64,000 bases of DNA, taken from NCBI GenBank assembly GCA_947493495.1, contig CANLRN010000001.1, forward strand, positions 124,001 through 188,000, in the 5' to 3' direction. This document shows, in pieces, positions 1 through 8,758 of the stretch. Below the pieces are notes generated by a model, which was given only the letters and a program-made list of their open reading frames with translations, ran no database searches and was not told the origin of the DNA. Position 1 is the stretch's first letter. Each line of letters opens with the position of its first letter. The position numbers were made by a program, and so were the translations under genes. The stretch comes from an uncultured Aquimarina sp. Its GTDB lineage: Bacteria; Bacteroidota; Bacteroidia; Flavobacteriales; Flavobacteriaceae.

Positions 1-594
1 TATGACACACTAAATGAACTGACTGATCATACTAAAACAGTTTGGTTAGTTTTTCATGGAATTGGATATTTAAGCAGGTATTTTATTCGTTTGTTTCAGG
101 AGCTCAATCCACAAGAAAATTACATTATCGCTCCTCAAGCACCGTCAAAATATTACAAGAACGACGGGTTTAAAAACATAGGAGCTAGCTGGTTAACGAG
201 AGAAAACACGCAATCAGAAACAAAAAACATTCTCAATTATATAGATGCAGTGATTGCATCAGAAAATATACCTGATCATATCAATTTAGTGGTATTGGGA
301 TATTCTCAGGGAGTCAGTATAGCTAGCAGATGGGTAGCAAGTAGAAAAATTGATTGTAATGCACTAGTTATAATCTCTGGAGGTTTCCCAAAAGAATTAG
401 ACAAAGAAGATTTTACATTCTTAGACAAGGATACTCCTATTATTCATATTGTTGGAGAAAAAGACCCTTATTTTGATCCTGATAAGGTAATTGCAGAAAA
501 AATCAGGGTACAAGAAATATTACCTCAGATACAATATAGAACCCACCCTGGAGGGCACGAATTAAATATCAAAAGTTTACATAATATTTTTTAG
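1..594 (+). CDS. alpha/beta hydrolase (carboxylesterase/phospholipase type), 5' end missing
   Basis: The reading frame is open from base 1, so the gene begins upstream of the window; 197 residues are visible. The nucleophile elbow GYSQG puts Ser at visible residue 102, with Asp in GEKDPYF (155) and His in PGGHE (186), a complete catalytic triad in the right order. An oxyanion-type VFHGIG lies near the visible N-terminus. The fold and motif spacing match the small cytosolic serine esterases related to YpfH and acyl-protein thioesterases; the substrate cannot be read from sequence. The TTG at 91 is internal and not a believable start. The gene runs convergently into the SnoaL-like gene with only 6 bases between them. 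Confidence 0.85.
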   Translation, partial: YDTLNELTDHTKTVWLVFHGIGYLSRYFIRLFQELNPQENYIIAPQAPSKYYKNDGFKNIGASWLTRENTQSETKNILNYIDAVIASENIPDHINLVVLGYSQGVSIASRWVASRKIDCNALVIISGGFPKELDKEDFTFLDKDTPIIHIVGEKDPYFDPDKVIAEKIRVQEILPQIQYRTHPGGHELNIKSLHNIF

Positions 595-600
595 TCTGCA

Positions 601-996
601 CTATACATTTCTTATTTCACTGATGGCATTTCTACTGTATACAGTATCATAAATAATGGTGAGTTTTTTTATCTTAAGCTCATCAGTAAACTCTATAATA
701 TCAACTACTTTAAAATGTACTTGCTTACCATTAACCAGTACCCAATGATAATCAAAAAGGACAGACACCCTTTGTGTATTCACTTCAGAAAAAATACCGT
801 CTAGCGTAAGAATAGATTTCTGCGTATCACTAAATAATTTTTCATAAAATTCTTTTACTAAAACCTCTCCATAGAGTGGAGATATGATAATAGCATCATC
901 AGTAAATAAATCTAACATTGCTGTAAGATTTGCTTCTTGTAATATCTCTAGATATTTTTTTGCAATTGCTTCTCTCGACTTCAAAATATTATACAT
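601..996 (-). CDS. SnoaL/NTF2-like protein
   Basis: A 131-residue protein starting MYNILKSREAIAKKY, with a helical N-terminus followed by strands, including DYHWVLVNGKQVHFKVVDII, typical of the cone-shaped SnoaL/NTF2 fold (ketosteroid-isomerase-like). Members bind small hydrophobic ligands or act as isomerases; no specific function can be assigned. The ATG at 996 lies inside the last codons of the DinB-like gene, so the two overlap by 8 bases (989-996) and are probably translationally coupled. A longer frame to 1065 exists, but its extra 23 residues run antiparallel to nothing recognisable and lie wholly within the upstream gene, so the internal ATG is preferred. Confidence 0.75.
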   Translation of the reverse strand: MYNILKSREAIAKKYLEILQEANLTAMLDLFTDDAIIISPLYGEVLVKEFYEKLFSDTQKSILTLDGIFSEVNTQRVSVLFDYHWVLVNGKQVHFKVVDIIEFTDELKIKKLTIIYDTVYSRNAISEIRNV

Positions 997-1501
997 ATCG
1001 TTCTTTAATAACGGTAAAATGATGTATTTGATGTCCTGTAATAATATATCCAACAGCTCTAGCACTCATTGGGCTACCACTAGCCTCTCCTATCCTACTT
1101 GACATGGTAGCTGTAAAGCTTTTAAACAAGGCAATAGAATGATTACGTACAGCCGTAAATTCTTCTATCAACTCCTGTTTAGTGTAGTCATTAGCATTAG
1201 TATTAGGAACATATGCATCTTGATCAAATCCTACCAAAGGGCTTTTGTCATTTCTGGCAAAACGAAGCGCTCTATATACAAATATCCGTTCGGTATCTAT
1301 AAGATGTAATAAAACTTCGGCAATAGTCCATTTCCCATCTTCATATGCATATACTAATTTATCGTCTGAAAGTCCTTTAACGAATATGATAAAATCTTCT
1401 TTAGAGATCCCTAACCCTTCAACAATATTCTTATGCATTGCTTTTTCTATATACATCGCATAATAAGGATTGTATTCACTGGGAGATAATTCTGATAACA
1501 T
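989..1501 (-). CDS. DinB-family (DinB_2-like) protein
   Basis: A 170-residue four-helix-bundle protein with the pattern of DinB/YfiT-type putative metal-dependent proteins: WTIAEVLLHLIDTERI in helix 2 (His and Glu) and GYIITGHQIHHFTVIKERY near the C-terminus (HxxHH). These His residues form the usual metal site. The family includes bacillithiol and mycothiol transferases and many uncharacterised stress proteins; the sequence does not choose among them. It is the first gene of a two-gene unit with the SnoaL-like protein, overlapping it by 8 bases. Confidence 0.8.
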   Translation of the reverse strand: MLSELSPSEYNPYYAMYIEKAMHKNIVEGLGISKEDFIIFVKGLSDDKLVYAYEDGKWTIAEVLLHLIDTERIFVYRALRFARNDKSPLVGFDQDAYVPNTNANDYTKQELIEEFTAVRNHSIALFKSFTATMSSRIGEASGSPMSARAVGYIITGHQIHHFTVIKERYV

Positions 1502-1640
1502 ATATAGTTTTTTAAAAGAATGAAAGAAGAAATGTACTAATTCCTATTTCATTTTTTTTAATGTTAACAGTACTTTATCATCTAATGATATAGTTGAACT
1601 AATAATATAGCTTCTTTTCTTTAAATTGTTTTAATGTAAT

Positions 1641-2360
1641 CTAAATAGCAAGCTTAGTTGCTCCGGTAGTTTTTAAACTTTCGTTCTGAGTATAGGCAAT
1701 AACAGAGAGCTCGTCATCTGCAGTGATCCAATCAGGAATAGATAATATCGCTGTACCAGAGGTATCTCTATGCACCAGACGATTAGCCACAATATTTGTG
1801 TTTTTTAATGTTCTATTTCTATTTTCTCCTCTCCCCACTTTTGTAACTCGTTCAGAAACTACTAAGGCAAAAGTAATTCTGTCAAATTGCGTATCTGCTA
1901 CATTGTACTTTATAACTATTCCTTCCCTTTCTTTTTTTAGGATGTTCAGTTTGATATCGTGTGTAGCTGTATTTTTAGCATACTTATGTAATGCTAAATT
2001 AGCTTTGCCTCGATTAGAACCTGTAAAATGTTCGCTACCATTGACTACTAGCTGAGGGGTGTAGATAGAACGACTATTAAACTGTTCGGCATAGTCTCTC
2101 TGGTAATCACTATATTCTTTTGCACTAAAAGGGTCTCTCCAACCTAATCGATCCCAATAATCTACGTGATATGACAATACATATACATCTTTATTTTTAT
2201 ATGTTTCTTTGATCGTATCTAATAATTCATCTGCTGGAGGGCAGCTACTACATCCCTGAGATGTAAATAATTCTAGTACTACTGGGTTATTTTCTTGATT
2301 TTGCGCAGTAAGTACTCCAGTACATGTTATCGTTAATAGTATCAAAAGGTATCGTATCAT
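1641..2360 (-). CDS. DUF1223 exported thioredoxin-fold protein
   Basis: A 239-residue protein with a signal peptide (MIRYLLILLTITCTGVLTAQ) followed by VVLELFTSQGCSSCPPADELL, the CxxC-bearing start of DUF1223. Later conserved features include HVDYWDRLGWRDPF and YTPQLVVNG, also diagnostic of the family. DUF1223 proteins have a thioredoxin-like core and are predicted to act outside the cytoplasm, probably in thiol redox chemistry; no substrate is known. It is divergently arranged with the DUF4159 gene, with 44 bases between the two starts. Confidence 0.85.
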   Translation of the reverse strand: MIRYLLILLTITCTGVLTAQNQENNPVVLELFTSQGCSSCPPADELLDTIKETYKNKDVYVLSYHVDYWDRLGWRDPFSAKEYSDYQRDYAEQFNSRSIYTPQLVVNGSEHFTGSNRGKANLALHKYAKNTATHDIKLNILKKEREGIVIKYNVADTQFDRITFALVVSERVTKVGRGENRNRTLKNTNIVANRLVHRDTSGTAILSIPDWITADDELSVIAYTQNESLKTTGATKLAI

Positions 2361-2404
2361 CTCAATTATTTTAGTACTTTTATTTTTTATTAGTTTAGAC
2401 GCTT

Positions 2405-3052
2405 ATGACCACAAAACTTACAGGTGTTATGTTCCTGTTATTTTTTTACAGTACGGTATTTTCTCAGGATATTGCGATTTTGCAATACAACGGAGGTGGT
2501 GATTGGTACAGTAACCCTACAGCATTACCCAATCTCATTTCGTATTGCAATCAACATATAAATACTGTAATAACTCCCAAGCCCAAAACAGTAAAACCAG
2601 AAAGTATAGACCTTTTTCAATATCCCTACATCCATATGACTGGTCACGGTAATGTATTTTTTACAGATCAAGATGCAGAAAATCTTAGAGAGTATTTGAT
2701 TAGCGGTGGTTTTCTACATATCGATGATAATTATGGTATGGCGCCTTATGTCAAAAAGGAATTAGTCAAGGTTTTTCCTGATAAGGAATTAAAAGAACTG
2801 CCGGTTTCTCATCCTATCTTTTCTTCTAAATATAAGTTCCCTGAAGGACTCCCCAAAATACATGAGCACGATGGAGAAAGACCGCTGGCACTAGGTATTA
2901 CTTATGAAGGACGACTCGTATTGTTATTCACCTTCGAAAGTGATCTTGGAGATGGTTGGGAAAATCCAGAAGTTCATAACGATCCCGAAGATGTACGACA
3001 AAAAGCATTAAAAATGGGTGCGAATATTATAAAATATGTTTTTGAAAATTAA
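2405..3052 (+). CDS. DUF4159 exported protein
   Basis: A 215-residue protein with an N-terminal signal peptide ending near VFSQ, followed by the DUF4159 fold: QYNGGGDWYSNP, IHMTGHGNVFF, a glutamine-amidotransferase-like LREYLISGGFLHIDDNYGM and HPIFSSKYKFPEGLPKIHEHD. The family is widespread in Bacteroidota, usually exported, with no established activity. The flavodoxin/GATase1-like core lacks an obvious catalytic Cys-His pair, suggesting a binding or structural role. A palindromic element follows 7 bases after the stop. Confidence 0.85.
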   Translation: MTTKLTGVMFLLFFYSTVFSQDIAILQYNGGGDWYSNPTALPNLISYCNQHINTVITPKPKTVKPESIDLFQYPYIHMTGHGNVFFTDQDAENLREYLISGGFLHIDDNYGMAPYVKKELVKVFPDKELKELPVSHPIFSSKYKFPEGLPKIHEHDGERPLALGITYEGRLVLLFTFESDLGDGWENPEVHNDPEDVRQKALKMGANIIKYVFEN

Positions 3053-3059
3053 TATAATA

Positions 3060-3137
3060 GGGCGTTCGAGCGGGTCATCCGCTATATCTTTTCTATCGTA
3101 CAGGATAGAAAAGGATGTCGCTACTACCCCCTAACGC
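3060..3137. repeat. palindromic intergenic element
   Basis: A nested palindrome in the gap between the DUF4159 and RNA methyltransferase genes. The outer arms GCGTT (3062-3066) and AACGC (3133-3137) close a segment whose core is a perfect 10-bp stem, CTTTTCTATC (3088-3097) with GATAGAAAAG (3104-3113), around a 6-nt loop. GGGT and ACCC pair further out. It is more G+C rich than its surroundings and resembles the REP-like palindromic elements found between genes in flavobacteria. No second copy occurs in this window. It lacks the T-run of an intrinsic terminator. Confidence 0.6.
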
Positions 3138-3149
3138 ATTGATTATGAT

Positions 3150-3671
3150 ATGACAGATGAACAATTACATCACGATAATAGTTTTTTTATAAAAAATAAA
3201 TTTCCTATTATCTTGGTTTGTGATGGTGTCAATTCACCTGCTAATATTGGTAGTTTGTTTAGAGTAGCTGATAGTTTTGGGATAGAACATATCTATTTTT
3301 GCGGAAAAGAAATCACTGTGATTAGCAAGAGGATGATGCGTACTGCTAGAGCAACACATCAAATGGTACCTCATACCACTCACGAGAAAATTAGCACTAT
3401 TATAGAAGATCTTATATTAAAAAAATATAAAATTATAGCCTTAGAGATTACCAAAAACAGCATCCCAATTACAGAGTGCTATTTTTCTCCTACAGAAAAA
3501 ATAGCACTCATTATAGGAGATGAAAACCGAGGAATCTCACCAGAAGTATTAGCTACTATAGATAAGAGTGTGTATATAAATATGTATGGTACTAACAGTA
3601 GCATGAATGTGGCCACGGCTGCCGGCATTACATTATATGAGATTACTAAACAATTAAAACCGAGGAACTAA
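3150..3671 (+). CDS. SpoU/TrmH-family RNA 2'-O-methyltransferase
   Basis: A 173-residue SPOUT enzyme predicted to methylate a 2'-hydroxyl in tRNA or rRNA using SAM. All three SpoU motifs are present: motif 1 NSPANIGSLFRVADSFG (Asn and Arg), motif 2 IALIIGDENRGIS, and motif 3 NMYGTNSSMNVATAAGI, which forms the trefoil-knot cofactor pocket. It lacks the N-terminal substrate-binding extension of RlmB, so it is closer to the short TrmH/TrmL-like group; the target nucleotide cannot be inferred. The ATG at 3150 follows the palindromic element by 12 bases. Confidence 0.88.
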   Translation: MTDEQLHHDNSFFIKNKFPIILVCDGVNSPANIGSLFRVADSFGIEHIYFCGKEITVISKRMMRTARATHQMVPHTTHEKISTIIEDLILKKYKIIALEITKNSIPITECYFSPTEKIALIIGDENRGISPEVLATIDKSVYINMYGTNSSMNVATAAGITLYEITKQLKPRN

Positions 3672-3681
3672 AATAATTTTT

Positions 3682-4773
3682 ATGATGAACTCCAAAACAA
3701 TTGCATATGGTATACTCAGAGCAATCGCTATTATTGTGGGTATCCTCTTATTAGTCTGGTTTCTGTATAAAATACAAGCCATTTTACTGTATATCACATT
3801 TGCGGCAGTTATTTCATTAATGGGAAGACCTTTGGTACTTTTTCTAAAAAAGAAATTAAAATTTAATAACTCGCTGGCCGTAATACTTACCTTACTAATC
3901 ACCATTGCATTATGTACGAGTATCTTCTTCCTATTTGTTCCGATCATTAGTGAACAAGGACAATTAATCAGCGAAATTAGTATCAATCAAGTAGGAGATG
4001 ATCTAGATCGCCTCAATCAAGATATCAGTGATTATTTTAATGTAGACAAACTTAATTTCTTAGAATTAATCAAACAAACAGATTTGATGCAATTTTTTGA
4101 TCTCAAGGCCATTCCTAATGCAATTAATTCTTTTCTTAATGGGTTTGGAGCGATTCTAATTGGATTGTTTTCCATATTATTTATTTCCTTTTTTTTACTA
4201 AAAGACAGTCAATTATTAGAAACTAGCTTACTGGTTTTTGCCAAAAAAGAAAACGAAACTAAATTTATGCGTGCATTTACTAAGATAAAAAATTTATTAT
4301 CACGCTATTTTGTTGGTTTATTGCTTCAGGTATTGATTCTGTTTGTATTATATACTATTTTACTCCTAATATTCGGAGTCCATAATGCAATAGCTGTAGC
4401 ATTGATTGCTGCAATTTTTAACCTTATTCCATATGTAGGTCCATTATTTGGAGGAACATTGGTATTAATTCTAGCAACTACTAGCAACTTAGGGTTAGAT
4501 TTTCAGACAGTTATTCTGCCTAAGCTGACATATATTCTAATCGGATATATTCTTATACAACTTATCGATAATTTCCTTAATCAGCCGCTAATTTTTGGTA
4601 ATAGTGTAAAATCACATCCGCTAGAAATTTTCTTAGCTATTCTTATATTTGGAGCCTTGTTTGGGATTGGAGGATTGATTGTTGCTGTTCCTTTTTATAC
4701 CGCCATCAAGGTAATTGCAAAAGAGTTTTTATCAGAGTACAAGATCGTAAAACAATTAACTAAAGAATTATAA
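3682..4773 (+). CDS. AI-2E family transporter (PerM-like)
   Basis: A 363-residue integral membrane protein with N-terminal hydrophobic segments (about residues 10-70), a soluble stretch with amphipathic helices (about 90-150), and a C-terminal block of hydrophobic helices. The diagnostic AI-2E region is clear: IAAIFNLIPYVGPLFGGTLVL and QLIDNFLNQPLIFGNSVKSHPLEIFLAILIFG. Family members have been linked to autoinducer-2 export or Na+/H+ exchange, but most are uncharacterised. It follows the methyltransferase by 10 bases and is probably co-transcribed with it. Confidence 0.88.
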   Translation: MMNSKTIAYGILRAIAIIVGILLLVWFLYKIQAILLYITFAAVISLMGRPLVLFLKKKLKFNNSLAVILTLLITIALCTSIFFLFVPIISEQGQLISEISINQVGDDLDRLNQDISDYFNVDKLNFLELIKQTDLMQFFDLKAIPNAINSFLNGFGAILIGLFSILFISFFLLKDSQLLETSLLVFAKKENETKFMRAFTKIKNLLSRYFVGLLLQVLILFVLYTILLLIFGVHNAIAVALIAAIFNLIPYVGPLFGGTLVLILATTSNLGLDFQTVILPKLTYILIGYILIQLIDNFLNQPLIFGNSVKSHPLEIFLAILIFGALFGIGGLIVAVPFYTAIKVIAKEFLSEYKIVKQLTKEL

Positions 4774-4807
4774 GTACCTCATTACGCTCTAATTTATTTA
4801 TAAAAAA

Positions 4808-5377
4808 TTGAAAAAAAGTCTTTATAACTTAACAAAAGAAGATTGGAATACCTTATTTCCAATCGAGTTGGTCGATCATAACCCAACCTGGAAGGACATC
4901 TATGCCAAAGAAAAAGAACGCATCCTAGAAACCGTTGGTAAGAGTAGCATAGTTAGGATCGAACATTTTGGAAGCACTTCTATACCTAATATCAAAGCCA
5001 AACCCTATATAGATATCATTATCGAAATCCCCAAAGCATTACTTTTTGACAAAAAAATCATCAAAGAATTAGAATCTATTGGTTATTCTTATTTTCTAGT
5101 TCCTAAGAGAGACATTTTTGATGCGTATATGAGTTTTGGAAAAGGATATAGTTTCACAGAAAAAAAAGAACAAATCTATCATATCCATATGTGTCCTAAG
5201 GATAATCTTATGTGGGAACAGATAAAGTTTAGAGATTATCTTATAGAAAATACGTCAAGAGCCAAAGAATATGAAAAATTGAAACTTAAATTAGCTACCA
5301 AACATAAAAATGACAGAGGAGGATATGTGTTATCAAAAACTGATTTTATAAATGAAACATTGGCGTTAATCAAATAA
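4808..5377 (+). CDS. GrpB family protein (UPF0157)
   Basis: A 189-residue protein with the GrpB hallmark IEHFGSTSIPNIKAKPYIDI (nucleotidyltransferase-like GS motif) and ELVDHNPTWKDIYAKEKERI upstream. GrpB proteins belong to the nucleotidyltransferase superfamily; some are fused to dephospho-CoA kinase, but the stand-alone form has no firm function. The start is a TTG at 4808; there is no ATG before the conserved core, so a TTG start is required. The gene ends three bases before the next reading frame, suggesting an operon with the downstream methyltransferase. Confidence 0.85.
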   Translation: MKKSLYNLTKEDWNTLFPIELVDHNPTWKDIYAKEKERILETVGKSSIVRIEHFGSTSIPNIKAKPYIDIIIEIPKALLFDKKIIKELESIGYSYFLVPKRDIFDAYMSFGKGYSFTEKKEQIYHIHMCPKDNLMWEQIKFRDYLIENTSRAKEYEKLKLKLATKHKNDRGGYVLSKTDFINETLALIK

Positions 5378-5380
5378 ATT

Positions 5381-6574
5381 TTGAATATTAAAATTCTACA
5401 TCCTGATGTACAAAAGTTTATCTCTGAAAAAGCAGAAGGCACTATTGATCTTACTAAATTGATACTTGCCGGAAGCCCTTTTGAGGATATAACTATACAA
5501 GAATTGGCGCAACAGATTAAAGGAAAGAATAAAATAAAATCTAAATTACCGCTTTGGAGCCGTACCAAAAACATCTACTACCCTCCTACTGTTAATCTAG
5601 AGCAAACATCATCAGAAACAGCTGCTCAGTATAAAAGCAATTTAGTAGAGGGACAAGTACTAATAGACATTACAGGAGGTTATGGAATAGATGATTATTA
5701 TTTTTCAAAAAAAGTTAAGCATATTATTTATTGCGAAATTAATACTGAGTTAAGTGCAATAGCTACACATAATTTTAAGGTATTAGATGCGCATAATATA
5801 ACTATTCATCAAGGAGATGGGCTAGATCTACTAAGGCAACAATCTAACGCAGATTGGATTTATATCGATCCATCTAGGCGAAATGATCTCAAGGGAAAAG
5901 TCTTTTTTCTAGAAGATTGCCTTCCTAATGTCCCAGAGCATATAAAGTTCTTCTTTACTAAAAGCAAACATATATTAATTAAAACCTCTCCACTCTTAGA
6001 CATACACTCAGGTATCAAATCATTGATGCATGTCAAAGAAGTACATATAATTGCTATAAATAATGAGGTAAAAGAAATATTATGGATTCTTGAAAAAGAA
6101 TATGCAGAAGATATACTGATCAAATCTATAGATATTAGAAAAAACAAAAATTACAACTTTTCGTTTACGCTACACCAAGAAAACACTACTCCAGTAAGCT
6201 ACTCATTACCAAAACAATACCTATACGAACCCAATGCTGCAATACTTAAATCTGGGGGTTTTTATAGTATAACCAGACAGTATGAAGTACAAAAACTACA
6301 CATACATTCACATCTTTATACTTCTAATAAACCTATTGATTTCCCTGGACGATCATTTGAGGTTATAAAAACAATACCTTATCAAAAAAAAGCATTAAAA
6401 AGAGCATTAAAAAAAGAAGCTATCTTAAAAGCAAATATTACCACACGCAATTTTCCTGAATCTGTTTCTTCTATCAGAAAAAAATTCGCTATAAAAGATG
6501 GAGGCACTACCTATCTGTTTTTTACTACCGATTGTAACACTACCAAGATTGTTATACTGTGTAAGAAGGTATGA
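5381..6574 (+). CDS. class I SAM-dependent methyltransferase with THUMP-like C-terminal domain
   Basis: A 397-residue protein with a central Rossmann methyltransferase: motif I VLIDITGGYGIDDYYFS, acidic loop YCEINTEL, and motif IV-like WIYIDPSRR. The C-terminal part (about 290-397; DFPGRSFEVIKTIPY and NFPESVSSIRKKFAIKDGG) matches the THUMP-like domain attached to this class in Bacteroidota, pointing to RNA as substrate. No target is known. The start is TTG at 5381, three bases after the GrpB stop, with no ATG nearby, so the two are likely co-translated. Confidence 0.82.
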   Translation: MNIKILHPDVQKFISEKAEGTIDLTKLILAGSPFEDITIQELAQQIKGKNKIKSKLPLWSRTKNIYYPPTVNLEQTSSETAAQYKSNLVEGQVLIDITGGYGIDDYYFSKKVKHIIYCEINTELSAIATHNFKVLDAHNITIHQGDGLDLLRQQSNADWIYIDPSRRNDLKGKVFFLEDCLPNVPEHIKFFFTKSKHILIKTSPLLDIHSGIKSLMHVKEVHIIAINNEVKEILWILEKEYAEDILIKSIDIRKNKNYNFSFTLHQENTTPVSYSLPKQYLYEPNAAILKSGGFYSITRQYEVQKLHIHSHLYTSNKPIDFPGRSFEVIKTIPYQKKALKRALKKEAILKANITTRNFPESVSSIRKKFAIKDGGTTYLFFTTDCNTTKIVILCKKV

Positions 6575-6635
6575 AAATATAGCCGGAGCAAATTTTCTAC
6601 TTTATCAATAACACACCCTACTCAGTACTGTATCA

Positions 6636-6989
6636 CTACTCCCCTGCCAACAAAACATAAGAGTTTCCTAATACAGGAGATACGCTATAATCTTTTACTT
6701 TTTTTAAGGTTTTGGAATATTTTTCTGCTTCAATAAATGCAGACTCCATAGCACTTAGATTAGAGTTTTCCTTTACCCTGATAATCTGAGAGATACTATT
6801 TCCATTATGGTATACTATCGTCACTTTCCACTTTTTTATGGAATGGAAATTAGTTGACGTAGAAGAATCCGTATCAGAAACTTCTTTTTTAGATCCCTTT
6901 TTTTCTTTCCCATTTACTGGGGCATTTGACATCGAATACGCACTTCCTAAGAATACGAAACACATTAATGTTATTAGTGAGATTTTCAT
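6636..6989 (-). CDS. small exported protein of unknown function
   Basis: A 117-residue protein with a signal peptide (MKISLITLMCFVFLGSAYS), a lysine/serine-rich linker (about 27-50), and a folded C-terminal part of mixed strands and one helix (KWKVTIVYHNGNSISQIIRV; SAMESAFIEAEKYSKTL). No family is recognised. It is divergent from the HTH gene, and its start lies 23 bases from the nearer arm of the shared palindrome, so co-regulation by that HTH protein is plausible. It might be a periplasmic stress or adhesion-related protein, but nothing shows this directly. Confidence 0.6.
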   Translation of the reverse strand: MKISLITLMCFVFLGSAYSMSNAPVNGKEKKGSKKEVSDTDSSTSTNFHSIKKWKVTIVYHNGNSISQIIRVKENSNLSAMESAFIEAEKYSKTLKKVKDYSVSPVLGNSYVLLAGE

Positions 6990-7012
6990 TTTTTGGTGGT
7001 TTTAATTCGTAA

Positions 7013-7084
7013 TATTCAAATATACATATAAAATTTTAATATTCAAATTAATTTTTAATAAAAATTTATATGTATATTTGAATA
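7013..7084. promoter_or_regulatory. interrupted palindrome with divergent -7 motifs between a secreted protein and an HTH gene
   Basis: Left arm 7013-7037 and right arm 7061-7084 are inverted copies of about 24 bp differing by a single extra A, separated by 23 bp. Each arm contains TATATTTG, a match to the Bacteroidota -7 consensus TAnnTTTG, pointing outward (plus strand 7073-7080; minus strand mirrored at 7017-7024). A third half-site-like TATTCAAA lies in the spacer (7040-7047). The plus-strand -7 would give a transcript starting near 7087, just before the ATG at 7099. The arrangement looks like an operator overlapping back-to-back promoters. Confidence 0.6.
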
Positions 7085-7098
7085 CTAAATCACTATTT

Positions 7099-7329
7099 AT
7101 GGTAATTAACAGAAAGCTGAAAAAATTGCTGAAAAAAAGTAAAGGCAAAAAAACTGTTTATGGGATTTCTAAAATTTTAGGGATTAGTCCGCAAGCTGGA
7201 GATTATGTAGTAAAGCGAAAAAACTTAGCAAAAGACTACGAACGCTTACAGCGAATTGCCGATTATATGGGGGTAGAAATTACAGACATTGTAGACTATA
7301 AAAGAAAAGAGTCTAAAACAATAAAATAA
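7099..7329 (+). CDS. small helix-turn-helix (Cro/CI-like) DNA-binding protein
   Basis: A 76-residue basic protein. Residues about 19-62 (TVYGISKILGISPQAGDYVV, then LQRIADYMGVEITDIVDY) follow the XRE/Cro pattern of five short helices: a turn at LGIS, then the typical last-helix phrase about an age or stage of a regulator. It is probably a repressor of the divergent promoter pair. The ATG at 7099 is chosen because the upstream in-frame TTG at 7078 lies inside the promoter-like TATATTTG. The gene sits alone, 74 bases before the symporter gene. Confidence 0.65.
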   Translation: MVINRKLKKLLKKSKGKKTVYGISKILGISPQAGDYVVKRKNLAKDYERLQRIADYMGVEITDIVDYKRKESKTIK

Positions 7330-7403
7330 TCATGTCCAGAAATAAAAACCACCTCTGTTCTTTTAATTATTTTTGATCATTCATCATCTAAAATAAAGAT
7401 CAC

Positions 7404-8711
7404 ATGGACATCTACATCTATCTAGGTTCATATATCGTCTTACTGATTGGCATATCGATATACATATCTAAATCTTCTTCTAATGAAGATTTCCTTATCG
7501 GTGGAAGAAACAGAAATGGATTAGGTATCTTATTGTCTAAATTTGCAGGAGCTATAGGTGTCAGTACCTTAATAACATATACTGGATACGCATATAAGTT
7601 TGGATGGGGGTTATTTGCTATGTCAATTGGATCAGTACTGGGATACTTAATATTTGGATTGTGGGCTGCTCCAAGAATAAAAAGAATATCGTTGCAAGGG
7701 AATTTCTATACGCAAGGTGACTTACCTGCTTTTATCACAGGTAATAAAAAAACTTCTTTTATTACCAATAGCATTACTAGTGTAGTTCAGTTTTTCTGGA
7801 TTGTATTATCACTAGTAGGAGGTGCGAAAATTATCGCTTTTTTCGACTTATTTTCATATGAAATAGCATTGTTAATAACAACTGTAGTAGTACTAACCTA
7901 TGTGTTATTTTCGGGATTTAAAGCTGTCTTAATTACTGATATTATACAAGCTATCATTATTATTTGCTTTTTGAGTATATTAATCTATGCACTGATAGGA
8001 TTAGAAGATCTAACGAGTATACTTACTACTTCTACACATGAGAATGTACAGATTGGAAGCATCATAGGATTAGTACTTTATGGTGGCTTATCCGTTTTTG
8101 GATTAGCAGATAGATACCAACTATGTTATGCTGCTAAGAATGAAAAGTCTCTGAAATTAGGGATGGGATTAGCAATTATACCCGTGCTCATGATTGCATT
8201 TCTTCTACTTCTAATAGGGGTATTTATATATAACCACAATCAATCTTTAGATCCTGATATTGTTTTTATATACGCCATGCAAAATTTTCTAAATCAATCA
8301 TGGCTTCCTTTATTACTCGTATTATTCTTTGCCGGATTAATGAGTACTGCTGACACCTCTATTTTTGCTGTAGCTTCTCATACTATTTCTTCTAAATCTG
8401 CATCAAAAGACAAAAAAGTAACCTCATTACGATATGCTACACTATTAACTGTTGGAGTTGCTTTTATACTCGCTTATTTTTGGAGAAGCATAGTAGACAT
8501 TACTATTATCGGTGCTGCCTTGAGAATGACACTATCAGTAGCTATGTTATATGTGATTAATAAAAAACGAAATAGCGGCAGGTTTATAGCAAGTGCTATA
8601 GGAGGAGTTTTAGGGTTACTAATTGGGCTTTTAATTTTTGGTCCTAAACCAACTATAGCAATAACTGTATTAATAGCTTCGCTTTTAGGCTTGATTTATA
8701 AGTCCAAATAG
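7404..8711 (+). CDS. sodium:solute symporter (SSS family)
   Basis: A 435-residue membrane protein with the LeuT-like layout of the SSS family, about 12 hydrophobic segments. Diagnostic stretches include DFLIGGRNRNGLGILLSKFA near the N-terminus, YVLFSGFKAVLITDIIQ (TM5 region, the SSS signature area), and FFAGLMSTADTSIFA (TM8, Na+-site serines/threonines). The solute cannot be read from sequence. It stands upstream of a PIG-L deacetylase and a second SSS carrier, so an amino sugar or glycoconjugate is a reasonable guess only. Confidence 0.88.
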   Translation: MDIYIYLGSYIVLLIGISIYISKSSSNEDFLIGGRNRNGLGILLSKFAGAIGVSTLITYTGYAYKFGWGLFAMSIGSVLGYLIFGLWAAPRIKRISLQGNFYTQGDLPAFITGNKKTSFITNSITSVVQFFWIVLSLVGGAKIIAFFDLFSYEIALLITTVVVLTYVLFSGFKAVLITDIIQAIIIICFLSILIYALIGLEDLTSILTTSTHENVQIGSIIGLVLYGGLSVFGLADRYQLCYAAKNEKSLKLGMGLAIIPVLMIAFLLLLIGVFIYNHNQSLDPDIVFIYAMQNFLNQSWLPLLLVLFFAGLMSTADTSIFAVASHTISSKSASKDKKVTSLRYATLLTVGVAFILAYFWRSIVDITIIGAALRMTLSVAMLYVINKKRNSGRFIASAIGGVLGLLIGLLIFGPKPTIAITVLIASLLGLIYKSK

Positions 8712-8758
8712 GCTTGTTAAAGTATCCTTAAACGTAAATACTGAGGCTTTTATCTTAT

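Noticed and set aside
884-1102. Plus-strand frame opposite the DinB/SnoaL pair
   Set aside because: A shadow of real genes on the other strand; no motif or start signal.
7078-7098. TTG at 7078 as start of the HTH gene
   Set aside because: It lies within the TATATTTG promoter-like box; the ATG at 7099 is in frame and starts the folded region.
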